NCBI GenBank assembly: GCA_000746015.1
Contig: JQKK01000026.1
Span: 1-32,664 of the forward strand
DNA from: Lachnospiraceae bacterium MA2020
GTDB lineage: Bacteria; Bacillota; Clostridia; Lachnospirales; Lachnospiraceae
DNA length: 32,664 nucleotides
Reading direction: 5' to 3'
Made by a program: the position numbers and the translations under genes. The notes under the pieces were generated by a model. It did not search any database. It worked only from the letters and a program-made list of their open reading frames with translations, and had not been told where the DNA came from. This document shows positions 15,770 through 24,256 of the stretch, one piece after another. Position 1 is the first letter of the stretch; each line of letters starts with the position of its first letter.

Positions 15770-17260
15770 ATGACGTTTAAGACCAGACTTACGATCACGT
15801 TTCTGGCGGTCGTATTCATGCCATTGATACTGTTTGGCATTACAGTTTTGTGCATGAGCGAGTATCAGCGCCATGTAGTTTCCAAGAATTTCGGAATAGA
15901 TAGTGATACTTATGAGATAGCTGTAAACAGTATACAGCTTTTTTCGAGTGTGACGGAGGATATCTATGAGGATATCCAGGAGTATATCGCAGCAGACGGC
16001 GGAGAATCCCTTGAAGATAAGACGAAGCTTGATGCTATAAATGATAAGCTTTCGAAGAAGTCTTCTTTTTTGGTAGTACGCAAGGGAAATGATATCTTTT
16101 ACACGGGTAATGCTGAAAAGACACAGGAGATAAAAGACGTACTTCCGGCATACAGATCGACAAAGGGAAGCAATTATAAAGGCGAAACTTACATGAAAAA
16201 GCTAAAGCTTTTGATAAAACAAGCCGATTTTAGATTTAAGGATCATTCAAAGGGAAGTGTCTTTATTGTAACTATGACTAAGGATCTGATTCCGCAGACG
16301 AGATCTCTGGCTTTTCAGGTAATGCTTGCGTTTGTCGTGATCATGGTACTTACCGGACTTGCACTGGTTTCGTGGATGTACACAGGTCTCATATCTCCGC
16401 TTGAGCAGATCACAGAGGCTACAAAGAAGATACGTGAGGGCAATCTTGACTTTGAGATAGATATACCGGAGTCAAAGGATGAGGTTGCAGTGCTGTGCAA
16501 GAGCTTTGAGGAGATGCGAGGCAGGCTTAAGGAATCAGCGGACAAGCAGATTGAGAGTGAACATGAAAACCGTGCGCTGATAACAAACATTACACACGAT
16601 TTGAAAACACCGGTCACTTCTATCAAGGGATATGCCGAAGGACTGCTCGATGGAGTTGCAGCGACACCTGAGAGGCAGGAGAAGTATCTCAAAACTATAT
16701 ATAATAAAGCAAGCGACATGGACAGGCTCATAAATGAGCTTACGTTTTATGCGGGAATTGACACTGACAGGATCCCCTATAATTTTGCCAAATTGAATAT
16801 AGTTAATTACTTTACAGACTGTATAGAGGAGTTGCAGGTAGAGCTTGAGTCACGCTCAATGACGCTTAGTTTCAAAAATGAGCTGCCCGATGATACTTAT
16901 GTAATAGCTGATCCGATGCAGTTTAAGAAGGTTATCAACAATATCGTCGGAAATGCAATAAAGTATACAGATAAAAGTGATGGAAATGTTGCAATTTTGC
17001 TGAAAGATTTGGAAAATGTTGTTATAATTGAAATAAGGGATAATGGTATGGGTATTGCTGAAAAAGACCTGCCGTATATATTCGACAGATTCTATAGAGC
17101 TGATGCGTCAAGAAATAGTACAAGGGGTGGTTCTGGCATCGGACTTTCCATCGTAAGGAAAATAGTAGAGGATCATGGCGGCAGAGTTTGGGCGACAAGT
17201 GAGGCTGGAGTAGGGACGACTATGAATATTGAGCTCAGAAAGTATGTAGAAGAGCAGTAA
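15770..17260 (+). CDS. Sensor histidine kinase
   Basis: 496 residues; ATG at 15770 behind GAGGAGGG. Transmembrane helix 1 covers about residues 8-28, an extracytoplasmic sensor region about 30-178 and transmembrane helix 2 about 183-205. A HAMP linker follows to about 255. The phospho-acceptor is His276 in ITHDLKTP. A HATPase domain with N box (NNIVGNAIKYT), G1 (DNGMGI), F box and G2 (GGSGIGLS) completes the kinase. It should autophosphorylate and pass phosphate to the response regulator encoded 54 bp downstream. The sensor domain has no recognised family and the signal is unknown. The kinase gene comes first, the reverse of the commonest order for OmpR-type systems. Confidence 0.95.
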   Translation: MTFKTRLTITFLAVVFMPLILFGITVLCMSEYQRHVVSKNFGIDSDTYEIAVNSIQLFSSVTEDIYEDIQEYIAADGGESLEDKTKLDAINDKLSKKSSFLVVRKGNDIFYTGNAEKTQEIKDVLPAYRSTKGSNYKGETYMKKLKLLIKQADFRFKDHSKGSVFIVTMTKDLIPQTRSLAFQVMLAFVVIMVLTGLALVSWMYTGLISPLEQITEATKKIREGNLDFEIDIPESKDEVAVLCKSFEEMRGRLKESADKQIESEHENRALITNITHDLKTPVTSIKGYAEGLLDGVAATPERQEKYLKTIYNKASDMDRLINELTFYAGIDTDRIPYNFAKLNIVNYFTDCIEELQVELESRSMTLSFKNELPDDTYVIADPMQFKKVINNIVGNAIKYTDKSDGNVAILLKDLENVVIIEIRDNGMGIAEKDLPYIFDRFYRADASRNSTRGGSGIGLSIVRKIVEDHGGRVWATSEAGVGTTMNIELRKYVEEQ

Positions 17261-17314
17261 CCCCAAATAAGATTACAAACTAAGACTAGTGATACTGGAG
17301 GAGAGGGAGAAAAC

Positions 17315-18004
17315 ATGAGTAAAATTCTAATTGTAGAAGATGAAGAATCCATAGCCGATCTTGAGAAAGATTATCTTGAGCTTTCCGGATTTGAGGTGGA
17401 GGTCAAAAATACCGGAAACGATGGATTGGAAAGAGCAATGTCTGATGAGTTTGAGCTCATCATACTTGATCTGATGCTTCCGGGCGTTGATGGCTTCGAG
17501 ATCTGTAAGCAGGTCAGGGAGAAGCGTGATACACCTATAATCATGGTTTCAGCTAAAAAGGATGATATTGACAAGATAAGAGGTCTTGGGCTTGGCGCGG
17601 ATGACTACATGACTAAGCCGTTTTCACCAAGTGAGCTTGTGGCAAGAGTTAAGGCGCATCTTTCAAGATATGAGCGTCTGACAGCGAGTGGCAGACCGGA
17701 TAATGAAGTCATAGATATCCGTGGTCTTAAGATCGATAAGACTGCAAGACGTGTATGGATGAATGGAGAGGAGAAGGCTCTTACGACAAAAGAGTTTGAT
17801 CTCCTTACTTTCCTTGCGTCAAATCCTAATCACGTATTCTCAAAGGAAGAGCTTTTCAGAAATATCTGGGATATGGAGTCTGTAGGAGATATTGCGACAG
17901 TCACTGTGCATATCAAGAAGATCCGTGAGAAGATAGAGATCGATTCTTCAAACCCTCAGTACATAGAGACTATTTGGGGTGTTGGCTACAGATTTAAGAT
18001 TTGA
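17315..18004 (+). CDS. OmpR/PhoB-family response regulator
   Basis: 229 residues. The receiver domain (1-120) has the acidic pair Asp9/Glu10, phospho-acceptor Asp52 in LDLMLPG and Lys101 in MTKPFS. Residues 130-229 are the winged-helix DNA-binding domain, ending in the typical TIWGVGYRFKI. A GGAGGAG ribosome binding site precedes the ATG. It is almost surely the partner of the upstream kinase, and its targets may include its own operon. The following NYN/LOTUS gene starts only 18 bp after the stop. Confidence 0.95.
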   Translation: MSKILIVEDEESIADLEKDYLELSGFEVEVKNTGNDGLERAMSDEFELIILDLMLPGVDGFEICKQVREKRDTPIIMVSAKKDDIDKIRGLGLGADDYMTKPFSPSELVARVKAHLSRYERLTASGRPDNEVIDIRGLKIDKTARRVWMNGEEKALTTKEFDLLTFLASNPNHVFSKEELFRNIWDMESVGDIATVTVHIKKIREKIEIDSSNPQYIETIWGVGYRFKI

Positions 18005-18022
18005 CAAGGGGAAAATGACTAA

Positions 18023-18802
18023 ATGGCAGACGATAAGCGATTTGCAGTTCTGATAGATATCGAGAACGTATCGCAAAAATATATTGGCCTCATCATGGAT
18101 GAGGCCTCAAATTATGGGGATCTGACGATCAAGCGTGCATATGGTGACTGGACGCAGCCAACAAGCGCATCGTGGAGATCGATACTTCTTGAAAATTCAA
18201 TAATTCCCATGCAGCAGTTTAATAACACTTTTGGAAAGAATTCTTCTGATTCAGCACTTATTATCGATGCAATGAAGATACTTTACAACAATAATGTTGA
18301 TGGATTTTGTCTTGTGTCATCGGACAGCGATTTTACAAGACTTGCAGCGACCATTAAGGAAGAGGGAAAAGTCGTGGTAGGCATGGGAGAGAGCAAGACT
18401 CCTAATGCATTGATCAAAGCATGTGACTCTTTTAAGCTTCTCGATGTACTATACAAAGAGGCGAATGGTGAGAAAGAGCCTGTAGTTGAGACAAAGACTA
18501 CAGCTAAGCGCGCAGCAAAGGCATCTGCCAAAAAGACGACTGCGAAGTCAGCGGCAGAGCCAAAGACAAGGTCAAATCTTACCAAGCTTACGACCATAGA
18601 AAAGGCTATAAAGCAGATAATACAGGCATATGATGATGAGAATGGCATGAATATCAGTGCCCTTGGAAACAGCCTTCAGAGACGCTATCCGGACTTTGAT
18701 ACCAGAAACTATGGCGCACCAAAGCTCTCCAAGTTTTTGCAGCAGTTTAAGTGCTTTACACTTACAAAGATAGGAAATGCGACTTTTATAAATTTAAAAT
18801 GA
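18023..18802 (+). CDS. NYN-domain putative ribonuclease with C-terminal LOTUS/OST-HTH domain
   Basis: 259 residues. Residues 6-145 form a NYN (LabA/PIN-like) domain with the acidic residues of the nuclease site: Asp12 (LIDIEN), Asp76 and Asp82, and Asp101/Asp103 (SSDSDF). A lysine/alanine-rich linker of low complexity (about 150-185) may bind nucleic acid or act as a tether. Residues about 190-259 match the OST-HTH/LOTUS fold, an RNA-binding winged helix, with GNSLQRRYPDFD and a closing hydrophobic strand. NYN-LOTUS proteins are usually thought to bind or cut RNA, but bacterial members are little characterised. The gene is 18 bp behind the response regulator, with a weak AAGGGG site 11 bases from the ATG. 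Confidence 0.9.
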   Translation: MADDKRFAVLIDIENVSQKYIGLIMDEASNYGDLTIKRAYGDWTQPTSASWRSILLENSIIPMQQFNNTFGKNSSDSALIIDAMKILYNNNVDGFCLVSSDSDFTRLAATIKEEGKVVVGMGESKTPNALIKACDSFKLLDVLYKEANGEKEPVVETKTTAKRAAKASAKKTTAKSAAEPKTRSNLTKLTTIEKAIKQIIQAYDDENGMNISALGNSLQRRYPDFDTRNYGAPKLSKFLQQFKCFTLTKIGNATFINLK

Positions 18803-18809
18803 TCTCAAG

Positions 18810-18840
18810 AGGACTATACAGGTGTGTATGGTCCTTTTTT
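18810..18840 (+). terminator. Intrinsic terminator of the kinase-regulator-NYN operon
   Basis: An 11-bp stem (18810-18820 with 18825-18835, one G-U pair), loop GGTG and a T-run to 18840. It starts 8 bases after the NYN gene stop, which marks the three genes as one transcription unit. Confidence 0.9.
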
Positions 18841-18926
18841 CTGCGCTTTGTCATTAAATGTTAAAAAAATATAAAATATATGTCAAAATACTACATAAAT
18901 TACGTATTTGTGTTACAATGTGAGAG

Positions 18927-18946
18927 TTGTACGACTTTTTGTACAA
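18927..18946 (+). promoter_or_regulatory. Inverted repeat upstream of the PPC/LRR surface-protein gene
   Basis: TTGTAC-N8-GTACAA is a perfect 6-bp inverted repeat in the promoter region, 38 bases before the start codon. It lies between two TACAAT elements (18914-18919 and 18942-18947), either of which could be a -10 box. It may be an operator. Confidence 0.4.
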
Positions 18947-18984
18947 TGCGTGTGGGATAAACAACTATAAAAGGAGTTTGAGTG

Positions 18985-20787
18985 ATGAAAAGAAGAACGT
19001 CAAGATTATTGAGCCTTGCCATTTCAGCGGCTATGCTTGCATGTTCTATGAATGTAAGTGTGCTTGCGGATGAGCTGCAGGTGGTTGAGGCTCGGGAAGA
19101 ACAGCCGACAGAAGTGGCTGGAACAAAGTCAGAGTTACTTGAAGATTCTGCAACGGAAGAATATACAGAGTCGGATGATGATGCACCATATGATGGTACA
19201 GAGGACTGGGTACCATCAGCAAATTCTTCTGCAAAAATGACAATGGGTACCATTTATGTTGGAGAAGAGAAAAATGAGACATGGGAAAAGGCACTTGAGC
19301 TGGGTGAATCAGACTATTGCTACGCTGAGCTTGGTTCTTACAATTACTATAAGAAGCGCGATGGAACACAAGATGAGGACTGGTTTTCTTTTAATTTTGA
19401 GGCAGGCAAGACCTATCGTATACATATCACCGATTTTATGGGGTATTTTCAGTTTACAACTGCATTACTTGATCTATATGATCCAAACCTGGTGTGTGAC
19501 TATATTGGATATGATATGAAGAAGGCCGGAAATGACTATTACGATATAACTGCGCCTGTATCTGGTAAATATTATGTAAACTTCCATAATTATACTGATT
19601 TTAAGAAGAAGAAGGCACATTACTACGATATATGGATCGAAAATCTTTCTGATAAGGCAGATAAGTCAAAGCCGGTTGACAGGTTTTATATGTTCTTTGA
19701 TGGAGAGGGAAGCGCTCAGTCATACAAGGATGAGACACTTTCAATATCCTGTAATAGTGAGATGCCAGACTATGAGGATGTAAAAGAAAGACCTTGGACA
19801 CTTTATGGAGAATACGCTAAGAAGGTGATCCTCAGCGGAAATTTGATAAATATTGGAAATAATGCTTTCAATAGCTTTTCTAATCTTGAAGAAATAACAT
19901 TACCTGCAAGCATAGAGACTATCGGTGATTCTGCGTTTGAGAAATGTGATTCGCTTAAAGATGTGTACTTCGCCGGTAGTGAGGATGACTGGAAGAAAGT
20001 GAAAATTTCTGAAAGTGGAAATGAAGCACTGAAAAATGCCAAAGTTCATTTTGCAGTAAAGAAGGAAGAGAGTGAAACACCAAGCAAAAACGAGACACCA
20101 AGCAAAAATGAGACACCGAGCGGAAATGATACCCCAAGCGGTAATGACACACCAAGCGGTAATGATGCTCCGAGCGGAAATGATGCTCCGTCCTCAAATG
20201 ATCTCCAGAAGGCTGCGAGGGAGGCCGGTGCTGCGGGATATGCGGAGCTTGGAGATACTGCAAAGATCGATGGAGGAAAGGTCAGTGTTTCAGCAGGTCT
20301 TACAGAAGCTACGATTACAGTATTAAAGGGAAATAAATTTAAACTTGAAGGAGTAGAGGGTAGTTTTAAGATAGATGGTGCCGGCAAAAAATATCTTTCA
20401 GTAAACAAGAAAGGTGTTGTAAAGGCAAAGAAGTCAACAGCAGAAGGCGGAGTAGTTATTACATATAAGAAGAGTGCGGATGATGCGGCAGAAACAAAAC
20501 TCAAGGTAAATATTTATGAGCCGTTTTTGGTAAATGTCTCTACAAACAGCGTAGAGATCAAGAAGCCATTGAAACTTGCGGCAAAGGCTAAAAAGGGAGA
20601 CGCGATAGATATTGAAGTATTTGTGCCTCTGACAGCTAAGTTTGATGATGTTTCTCAGACTGGAATACATTCAGACATAGATTTCACAGGAACCTGGCAT
20701 ATATATGGCACATCTTCAAAAAAGAATGTAAAAGTACCATTTACAGTAAATGGAAAGAAGTATATAGTTAAAGTGAAGTTCAAGTAA
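18985..20787 (+). CDS. Secreted PPC-like and leucine-rich-repeat surface protein
   Basis: 600 residues; ATG at 18985, eight bases from AAGGAG. The signal peptide is cleaved after about residue 28 (SVLA). After an acidic stretch, residues about 90-225 resemble a bacterial pre-peptidase C-terminal (PPC) beta-sandwich, with DEDWFSF and APVSGKYYVNF. Residues about 275-345 hold a short BspA-type leucine-rich repeat segment (LINIGNNAFNSFSNLEEITL). Residues 365-406 are seven 6-residue repeats of type TPSGND. Residues 410-600 are two Ig-like domains related to the C-terminal part of the papain-like protein at 21592-24126. No anchoring motif is recognised. No enzyme domain is visible, so an adhesin or binding protein is likely. 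Confidence 0.83.
   Translation: MKRRTSRLLSLAISAAMLACSMNVSVLADELQVVEAREEQPTEVAGTKSELLEDSATEEYTESDDDAPYDGTEDWVPSANSSAKMTMGTIYVGEEKNETWEKALELGESDYCYAELGSYNYYKKRDGTQDEDWFSFNFEAGKTYRIHITDFMGYFQFTTALLDLYDPNLVCDYIGYDMKKAGNDYYDITAPVSGKYYVNFHNYTDFKKKKAHYYDIWIENLSDKADKSKPVDRFYMFFDGEGSAQSYKDETLSISCNSEMPDYEDVKERPWTLYGEYAKKVILSGNLINIGNNAFNSFSNLEEITLPASIETIGDSAFEKCDSLKDVYFAGSEDDWKKVKISESGNEALKNAKVHFAVKKEESETPSKNETPSKNETPSGNDTPSGNDTPSGNDAPSGNDAPSSNDLQKAAREAGAAGYAELGDTAKIDGGKVSVSAGLTEATITVLKGNKFKLEGVEGSFKIDGAGKKYLSVNKKGVVKAKKSTAEGGVVITYKKSADDAAETKLKVNIYEPFLVNVSTNSVEIKKPLKLAAKAKKGDAIDIEVFVPLTAKFDDVSQTGIHSDIDFTGTWHIYGTSSKKNVKVPFTVNGKKYIVKVKFK
20077..20202 (+). repeat. Seven 18-bp tandem coding repeats (TPSGND type)
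   Basis: Seven in-frame 18-bp units encode TPSKNE (two), TPSGND (three), APSGND and APSSND. They form a flexible linker between the functional and C-terminal parts of the surface protein. Such repeats can change copy number by slippage without shifting the frame. Confidence 0.9.
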
Positions 20788-20794
20788 GAGTTAC

Positions 20795-20827
20795 AAGGGG
20801 CTGGTCATATCCGGCCCCTTCATTTTA
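20795..20827 (+). terminator. Intrinsic terminator after the PPC/LRR protein gene
   Basis: A 10-bp GC-rich stem (20795-20804 with 20811-20820, one G-U pair) is followed by CATTTTAT. Confidence 0.85.
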
Positions 20828-20844
20828 TAGGAAAGATTATTATT

Positions 20845-21486
20845 ATGACCAGATTAGAGACAGTTTTTGAAGATGATGATGTGATAGTGGTAAAAAAGCC
20901 GGCAGGAGTGGCAACTGAGAGCAGGCGTATCGGTGAGATGGATATGATAAGCCTTGTGAAGAATCATCTTGCCATGAAGGGGCAGTCAAACCCTTATGTA
21001 GCGATGGTTCATCGACTGGACCAGCCGGTAGAGGGATTGCTTGTTTTCGCAAAAACAAAATCCGCCGCGGCGGCTCTTTCAAAGCAGATGGGAGAGGCTT
21101 TTGCGCATAAGGAGTATACGGCAGTAGTTTACTCTGACAGTGAGCCGTCATCAGAGCCGGTGACGCTTGTTGACTGGCTTTTAAAAGAGCCAAAGGGCAA
21201 CAGCTCAAAGGTTGTCAGCGAAGGCATGAAAGGAGCAAAACGCGCAGAGCTTGAGTACAGATGTGAAGAAGCATTGGGCGATGGAAAGTATCGGCTGAGG
21301 ATAAAGCTTATCACCGGCAGACACCATCAGATACGACTGCAGCTGTCACATGCGCACATGCCTATCGTCGGAGACAGGAAGTACGGAAAGAGCGGAGATA
21401 CTGCAAGAAAGCTGGAATTATGCGCTTCTCATCTGGAATTTAAGCACCCGAAAAGTGGTGAGAAAATAGCACTGGATTTTGTATAA
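20845..21486 (+). CDS. RluA-family pseudouridine synthase
   Basis: 213 residues; ATG at 20845 about ten bases after AGGAAAG. It isomerises uridine to pseudouridine in structured RNA, probably rRNA or tRNA. The catalytic Asp59 lies in VHRLDQPVEGLLVFAKT, a variant of the usual HRLDRxTSGLLVFA. The later motifs TGRHHQIRLQLSH and GDRKYG of the family are present. It lacks an N-terminal S4 domain and is shorter than RluC/RluD, as in small RluA-type enzymes. The target site cannot be named. It stands alone between two secreted-protein genes on the same strand, and no terminator is seen after it. Confidence 0.92.
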   Translation: MTRLETVFEDDDVIVVKKPAGVATESRRIGEMDMISLVKNHLAMKGQSNPYVAMVHRLDQPVEGLLVFAKTKSAAAALSKQMGEAFAHKEYTAVVYSDSEPSSEPVTLVDWLLKEPKGNSSKVVSEGMKGAKRAELEYRCEEALGDGKYRLRIKLITGRHHQIRLQLSHAHMPIVGDRKYGKSGDTARKLELCASHLEFKHPKSGEKIALDFV

Positions 21487-21512
21487 AAATATATACAATA
21501 ATCACTCTGATA

Positions 21513-21521
21513 TGGTATAGT
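21513..21521 (+). promoter_or_regulatory. Extended -10 element of the papain-like protein gene
   Basis: TGGTATAGT matches the extended -10 pattern TGnTATAnT. No good -35 box is seen. The leader would be about 65 bases. Confidence 0.45.
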
Positions 21522-21591
21522 AGTACAGATGAAACATATAAAGATTTGGTTTCAATTGTTACAAAAAGATATCGCAAAGGGGTTATAGGCT

Positions 21592-24126
21592 ATGAAAAAA
21601 AGAAGTTGCAGATATGTGAGTTTGATCACAGCAGCGGCACTTATGACAATGATGCCTTTTTCTGTAAACGCAGAGGAAGTTGTCGTAATGCCGGATGAAG
21701 TGGTTACTGCAGAGGAAAGTGTTGCCACAGAGGAAAACTCTGTTTCAGCAGGCGGAATAGACGAGGAAACAAAGCTGGTGGATGATGATGGTCATCCGCG
21801 TGGCCTTGTACTTCCAAAAGATGACAACCGTGAGGTTGGAAGTGTCCTTGAAAAAATGGGCGATTCAAGTATAAGCATATTGGAAGATCTCCCGGCAAAG
21901 TATCCTGAAGATCTGGAAACACTTCCTGAGTTGAGAAAACAGGAGCATGGTACATGCTGGGCATATTCTGCTATCGCAACTGCCGAGATGGATCTTTTGA
22001 CAGACGGACGTGTAGACAATACGGTTGATCTCTCTGAGATGCATACAGCATACTTCACAAAGTATTTTAATAAAGATACTGTCGATCCGCTCGGAACTAC
22101 TTCCGGAGATATGTCATATGCAGATGAGACTGACTATCTTGAGTCCGGAGGAAACCAGGTAAAGGCATTTAATACTATGGCGACCTGGTCAGGCCTTGCA
22201 GAGCAGGATGATGTTGTTGATGAAAGAGATGCAACAGCAGATACAGAGCTTGCGCCGGAAGAACAGTATGGTATAAGTAAATATCACCTTCAGGGAATTT
22301 ATGAGCTGTATAAGGGAGACAGAGAGCTTATAAAGCAGAATATCCTGGATCACGGAGCAGTCACTGGAATGTATTATTCAGGTGATTATGATAAATATGG
22401 GAAAAATTACTATTATACGGAAACTAAAAATGGTTACTACTGTCCATACAGCTATTGTAAACCAGATCATGCAATCACTATAGTAGGATGGGATGATGAT
22501 TTTGATAAAGAATGGTTTTCACATAGCCCCTCAACGCCTTCTGAAAATGGTGCATGGCTCATAAGAAACAGCTGGACGAATGGAGGCTATGCTGAAGACT
22601 ATAATGGTTTTTTCTGGATGTCATACTGTGATAAGAGCTTATACAAGTATCTTTATGCAGTTGATATTGAGAGTGCTGATAACTATGATCACAATTATCA
22701 GTATGATGGTGGAAACTATTATGGCGGATACTTCGCTTATGGCGGACAGGATGCAGCTGCCAATGTATTTACGGTATCTGCAAATAAAGATGGCAAGATA
22801 GAAGAGCTCAATGCTATAGGTTTTACTACTTTTAATTCTCAGAATGTAGATTACACAGCTGATATTTATGTAAACCTTACGGATGAAAATGATCCGACAA
22901 GCGGCATGCTGGCAGATTCCATATCCGGAAATATTTTATATACAGGATATTATACGGTATCTACAAATAAGCCTATAAAGCTTGTTCCCGGTACGAAGTT
23001 TTCGGTAGTCGTTTCTCTTAAAGCAAATGCTGAGACTATATCTAAACCGTATCTTGCAAATGAATATTCAAGCAGAGACACAAGCGAATATGGTACAGAG
23101 ATCTTTACTGTGAGCATGCAGAAGGCGCAGAGCTTTGCGCACTATCTCGACTATAGAGGAGAAAGTGTATGGAAAGATATATCAGATGAAGAACGTATAT
23201 CTACTAACATAGGAAACTATCGTATCAAGGCATTTACAAATGACACAGACGAAGACGCTGTAATGCCTGAGTCAGTTAAACTCAGCAAAAATGAACTTAA
23301 GCTCTATATTGATGATACTGCAAAGCTTGAAGCAACCGTTTCACCGGATGATGCTACTTATAACTATGTGGTATTTAAAAGTGACGATGACAGTGTTGCG
23401 ACCGTTGATGATGACGGAAATATTACTGCAATGGGACGAGGCACAGCTGAGATACGTGTGACAGATGCGTTTGGCATCAATTCGGATGTCTGCAAGGTAA
23501 CTGTCGAGGAAAAACCTGCTCCTGAGGATGATCCATCAGACGATAAGCCATCAGATGATAAGCCATCAAAAGATACACCATCATCAAACAACCCATCACA
23601 GAATTCTCCATCTGGCAATGGCAGTGCGTCATATAACAGGCTTCCATCATATGCTACTGCCAGCAGCGATTTTATAGTAGCTTACGACAAGATCAACGTT
23701 TCATTACTTCTGAAGGGCAATCTTGGAGCAAAAGCAAGATTTAAGTCATCTAATAAAAAGATCGCAAAAGTCAGCAAGGGTGGTATGGTTACAGGTAAGT
23801 CTACAGGAGATGTCGTGATCTCTCTTGAGGAAAAGGTCGGCAAGGCATGGACAGCGGTAAGCAGCTGCAAGATCCATGTAGAGAAGCCTGAGATGCCAAA
23901 GAAAAAGGATGTGACTATAGGAAGTGAGTTCTCAGCGGAGGATCTTCTGAGCGGTGCTACATATGCTCCTACCATGTGGGTTTCATCGAAGCCTTCAGTT
24001 GCAACGGTTACAGCTGATGGAAAGGTAAAGATACTTGGTAAAGGAAAGGCAAAGATCTATGCTATATATTCAACACAGCAGGGATCTACCGGAAAGAAGT
24101 ATAAGACAACACTTAGGGCAAGGTAA
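21592..24126 (+). CDS. Secreted papain-like (C1) cysteine protease with Ig-like domains
   Basis: 844 residues; ATG at 21592 with an upstream AAAGGGG. The signal peptide is cleaved after about residue 27 (VNA). Residues about 95-360 form a papain-like domain with Gln117, catalytic Cys122 (HGTCWAYSA), His293 (PDHAITIVGWDD) and Asn326 (RNSWTNGGY), so all key residues are present. A region at about 375-555 resembles the lectin-like domain often found with clostridial C1 proteases. A BIG2 domain (558-642), a Ser/Pro/Asp linker and two C-terminal Ig-like domains (about 691-844) follow. The stretch before Cys122 may act as a propeptide. It probably digests external protein or host mucosal proteins at the cell surface. 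The last two domains resemble those of the upstream PPC/LRR protein. Confidence 0.92.
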   Translation: MKKRSCRYVSLITAAALMTMMPFSVNAEEVVVMPDEVVTAEESVATEENSVSAGGIDEETKLVDDDGHPRGLVLPKDDNREVGSVLEKMGDSSISILEDLPAKYPEDLETLPELRKQEHGTCWAYSAIATAEMDLLTDGRVDNTVDLSEMHTAYFTKYFNKDTVDPLGTTSGDMSYADETDYLESGGNQVKAFNTMATWSGLAEQDDVVDERDATADTELAPEEQYGISKYHLQGIYELYKGDRELIKQNILDHGAVTGMYYSGDYDKYGKNYYYTETKNGYYCPYSYCKPDHAITIVGWDDDFDKEWFSHSPSTPSENGAWLIRNSWTNGGYAEDYNGFFWMSYCDKSLYKYLYAVDIESADNYDHNYQYDGGNYYGGYFAYGGQDAAANVFTVSANKDGKIEELNAIGFTTFNSQNVDYTADIYVNLTDENDPTSGMLADSISGNILYTGYYTVSTNKPIKLVPGTKFSVVVSLKANAETISKPYLANEYSSRDTSEYGTEIFTVSMQKAQSFAHYLDYRGESVWKDISDEERISTNIGNYRIKAFTNDTDEDAVMPESVKLSKNELKLYIDDTAKLEATVSPDDATYNYVVFKSDDDSVATVDDDGNITAMGRGTAEIRVTDAFGINSDVCKVTVEEKPAPEDDPSDDKPSDDKPSKDTPSSNNPSQNSPSGNGSASYNRLPSYATASSDFIVAYDKINVSLLLKGNLGAKARFKSSNKKIAKVSKGGMVTGKSTGDVVISLEEKVGKAWTAVSSCKIHVEKPEMPKKKDVTIGSEFSAEDLLSGATYAPTMWVSSKPSVATVTADGKVKILGKGKAKIYAIYSTQQGSTGKKYKTTLRAR

Positions 24127-24147
24127 ATATAGTGTGATATTAAAGCA

Positions 24148-24186
24148 GGCGCATGGCAAAGTAATGCTTTGTTATGCGCCATTTCC
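24148..24186 (+). terminator. Hairpin terminator after the papain-like protein gene
   Basis: A long stem (24148-24161 with 24167-24180, inner G-U pairs) around a 5-base loop, followed by ATTTCC. The T-run is weak, so termination may be leaky. Confidence 0.65.
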
Positions 24187-24215
24187 TTGACAAAGCCCCG
24201 TGGCAACAGTAAAAT
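24187..24215 (+). promoter_or_regulatory. Promoter of proS
   Basis: A perfect TTGACA (24187-24192), a 17-bp spacer and TAAAAT (24210-24215), directly after the preceding terminator and 41 bases before the proS start. No T-box sequence is visible in this short leader. Confidence 0.8.
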
Positions 24216-24256
24216 GAAAGCTGATTATGCGTATTTATAGAAAGGTATAAAAGAAA

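Noticed and set aside
20077-20202. CRISPR-like short repeats
   Set aside because: The 18-bp units are contiguous without spacers and encode an in-frame TPSGND linker.
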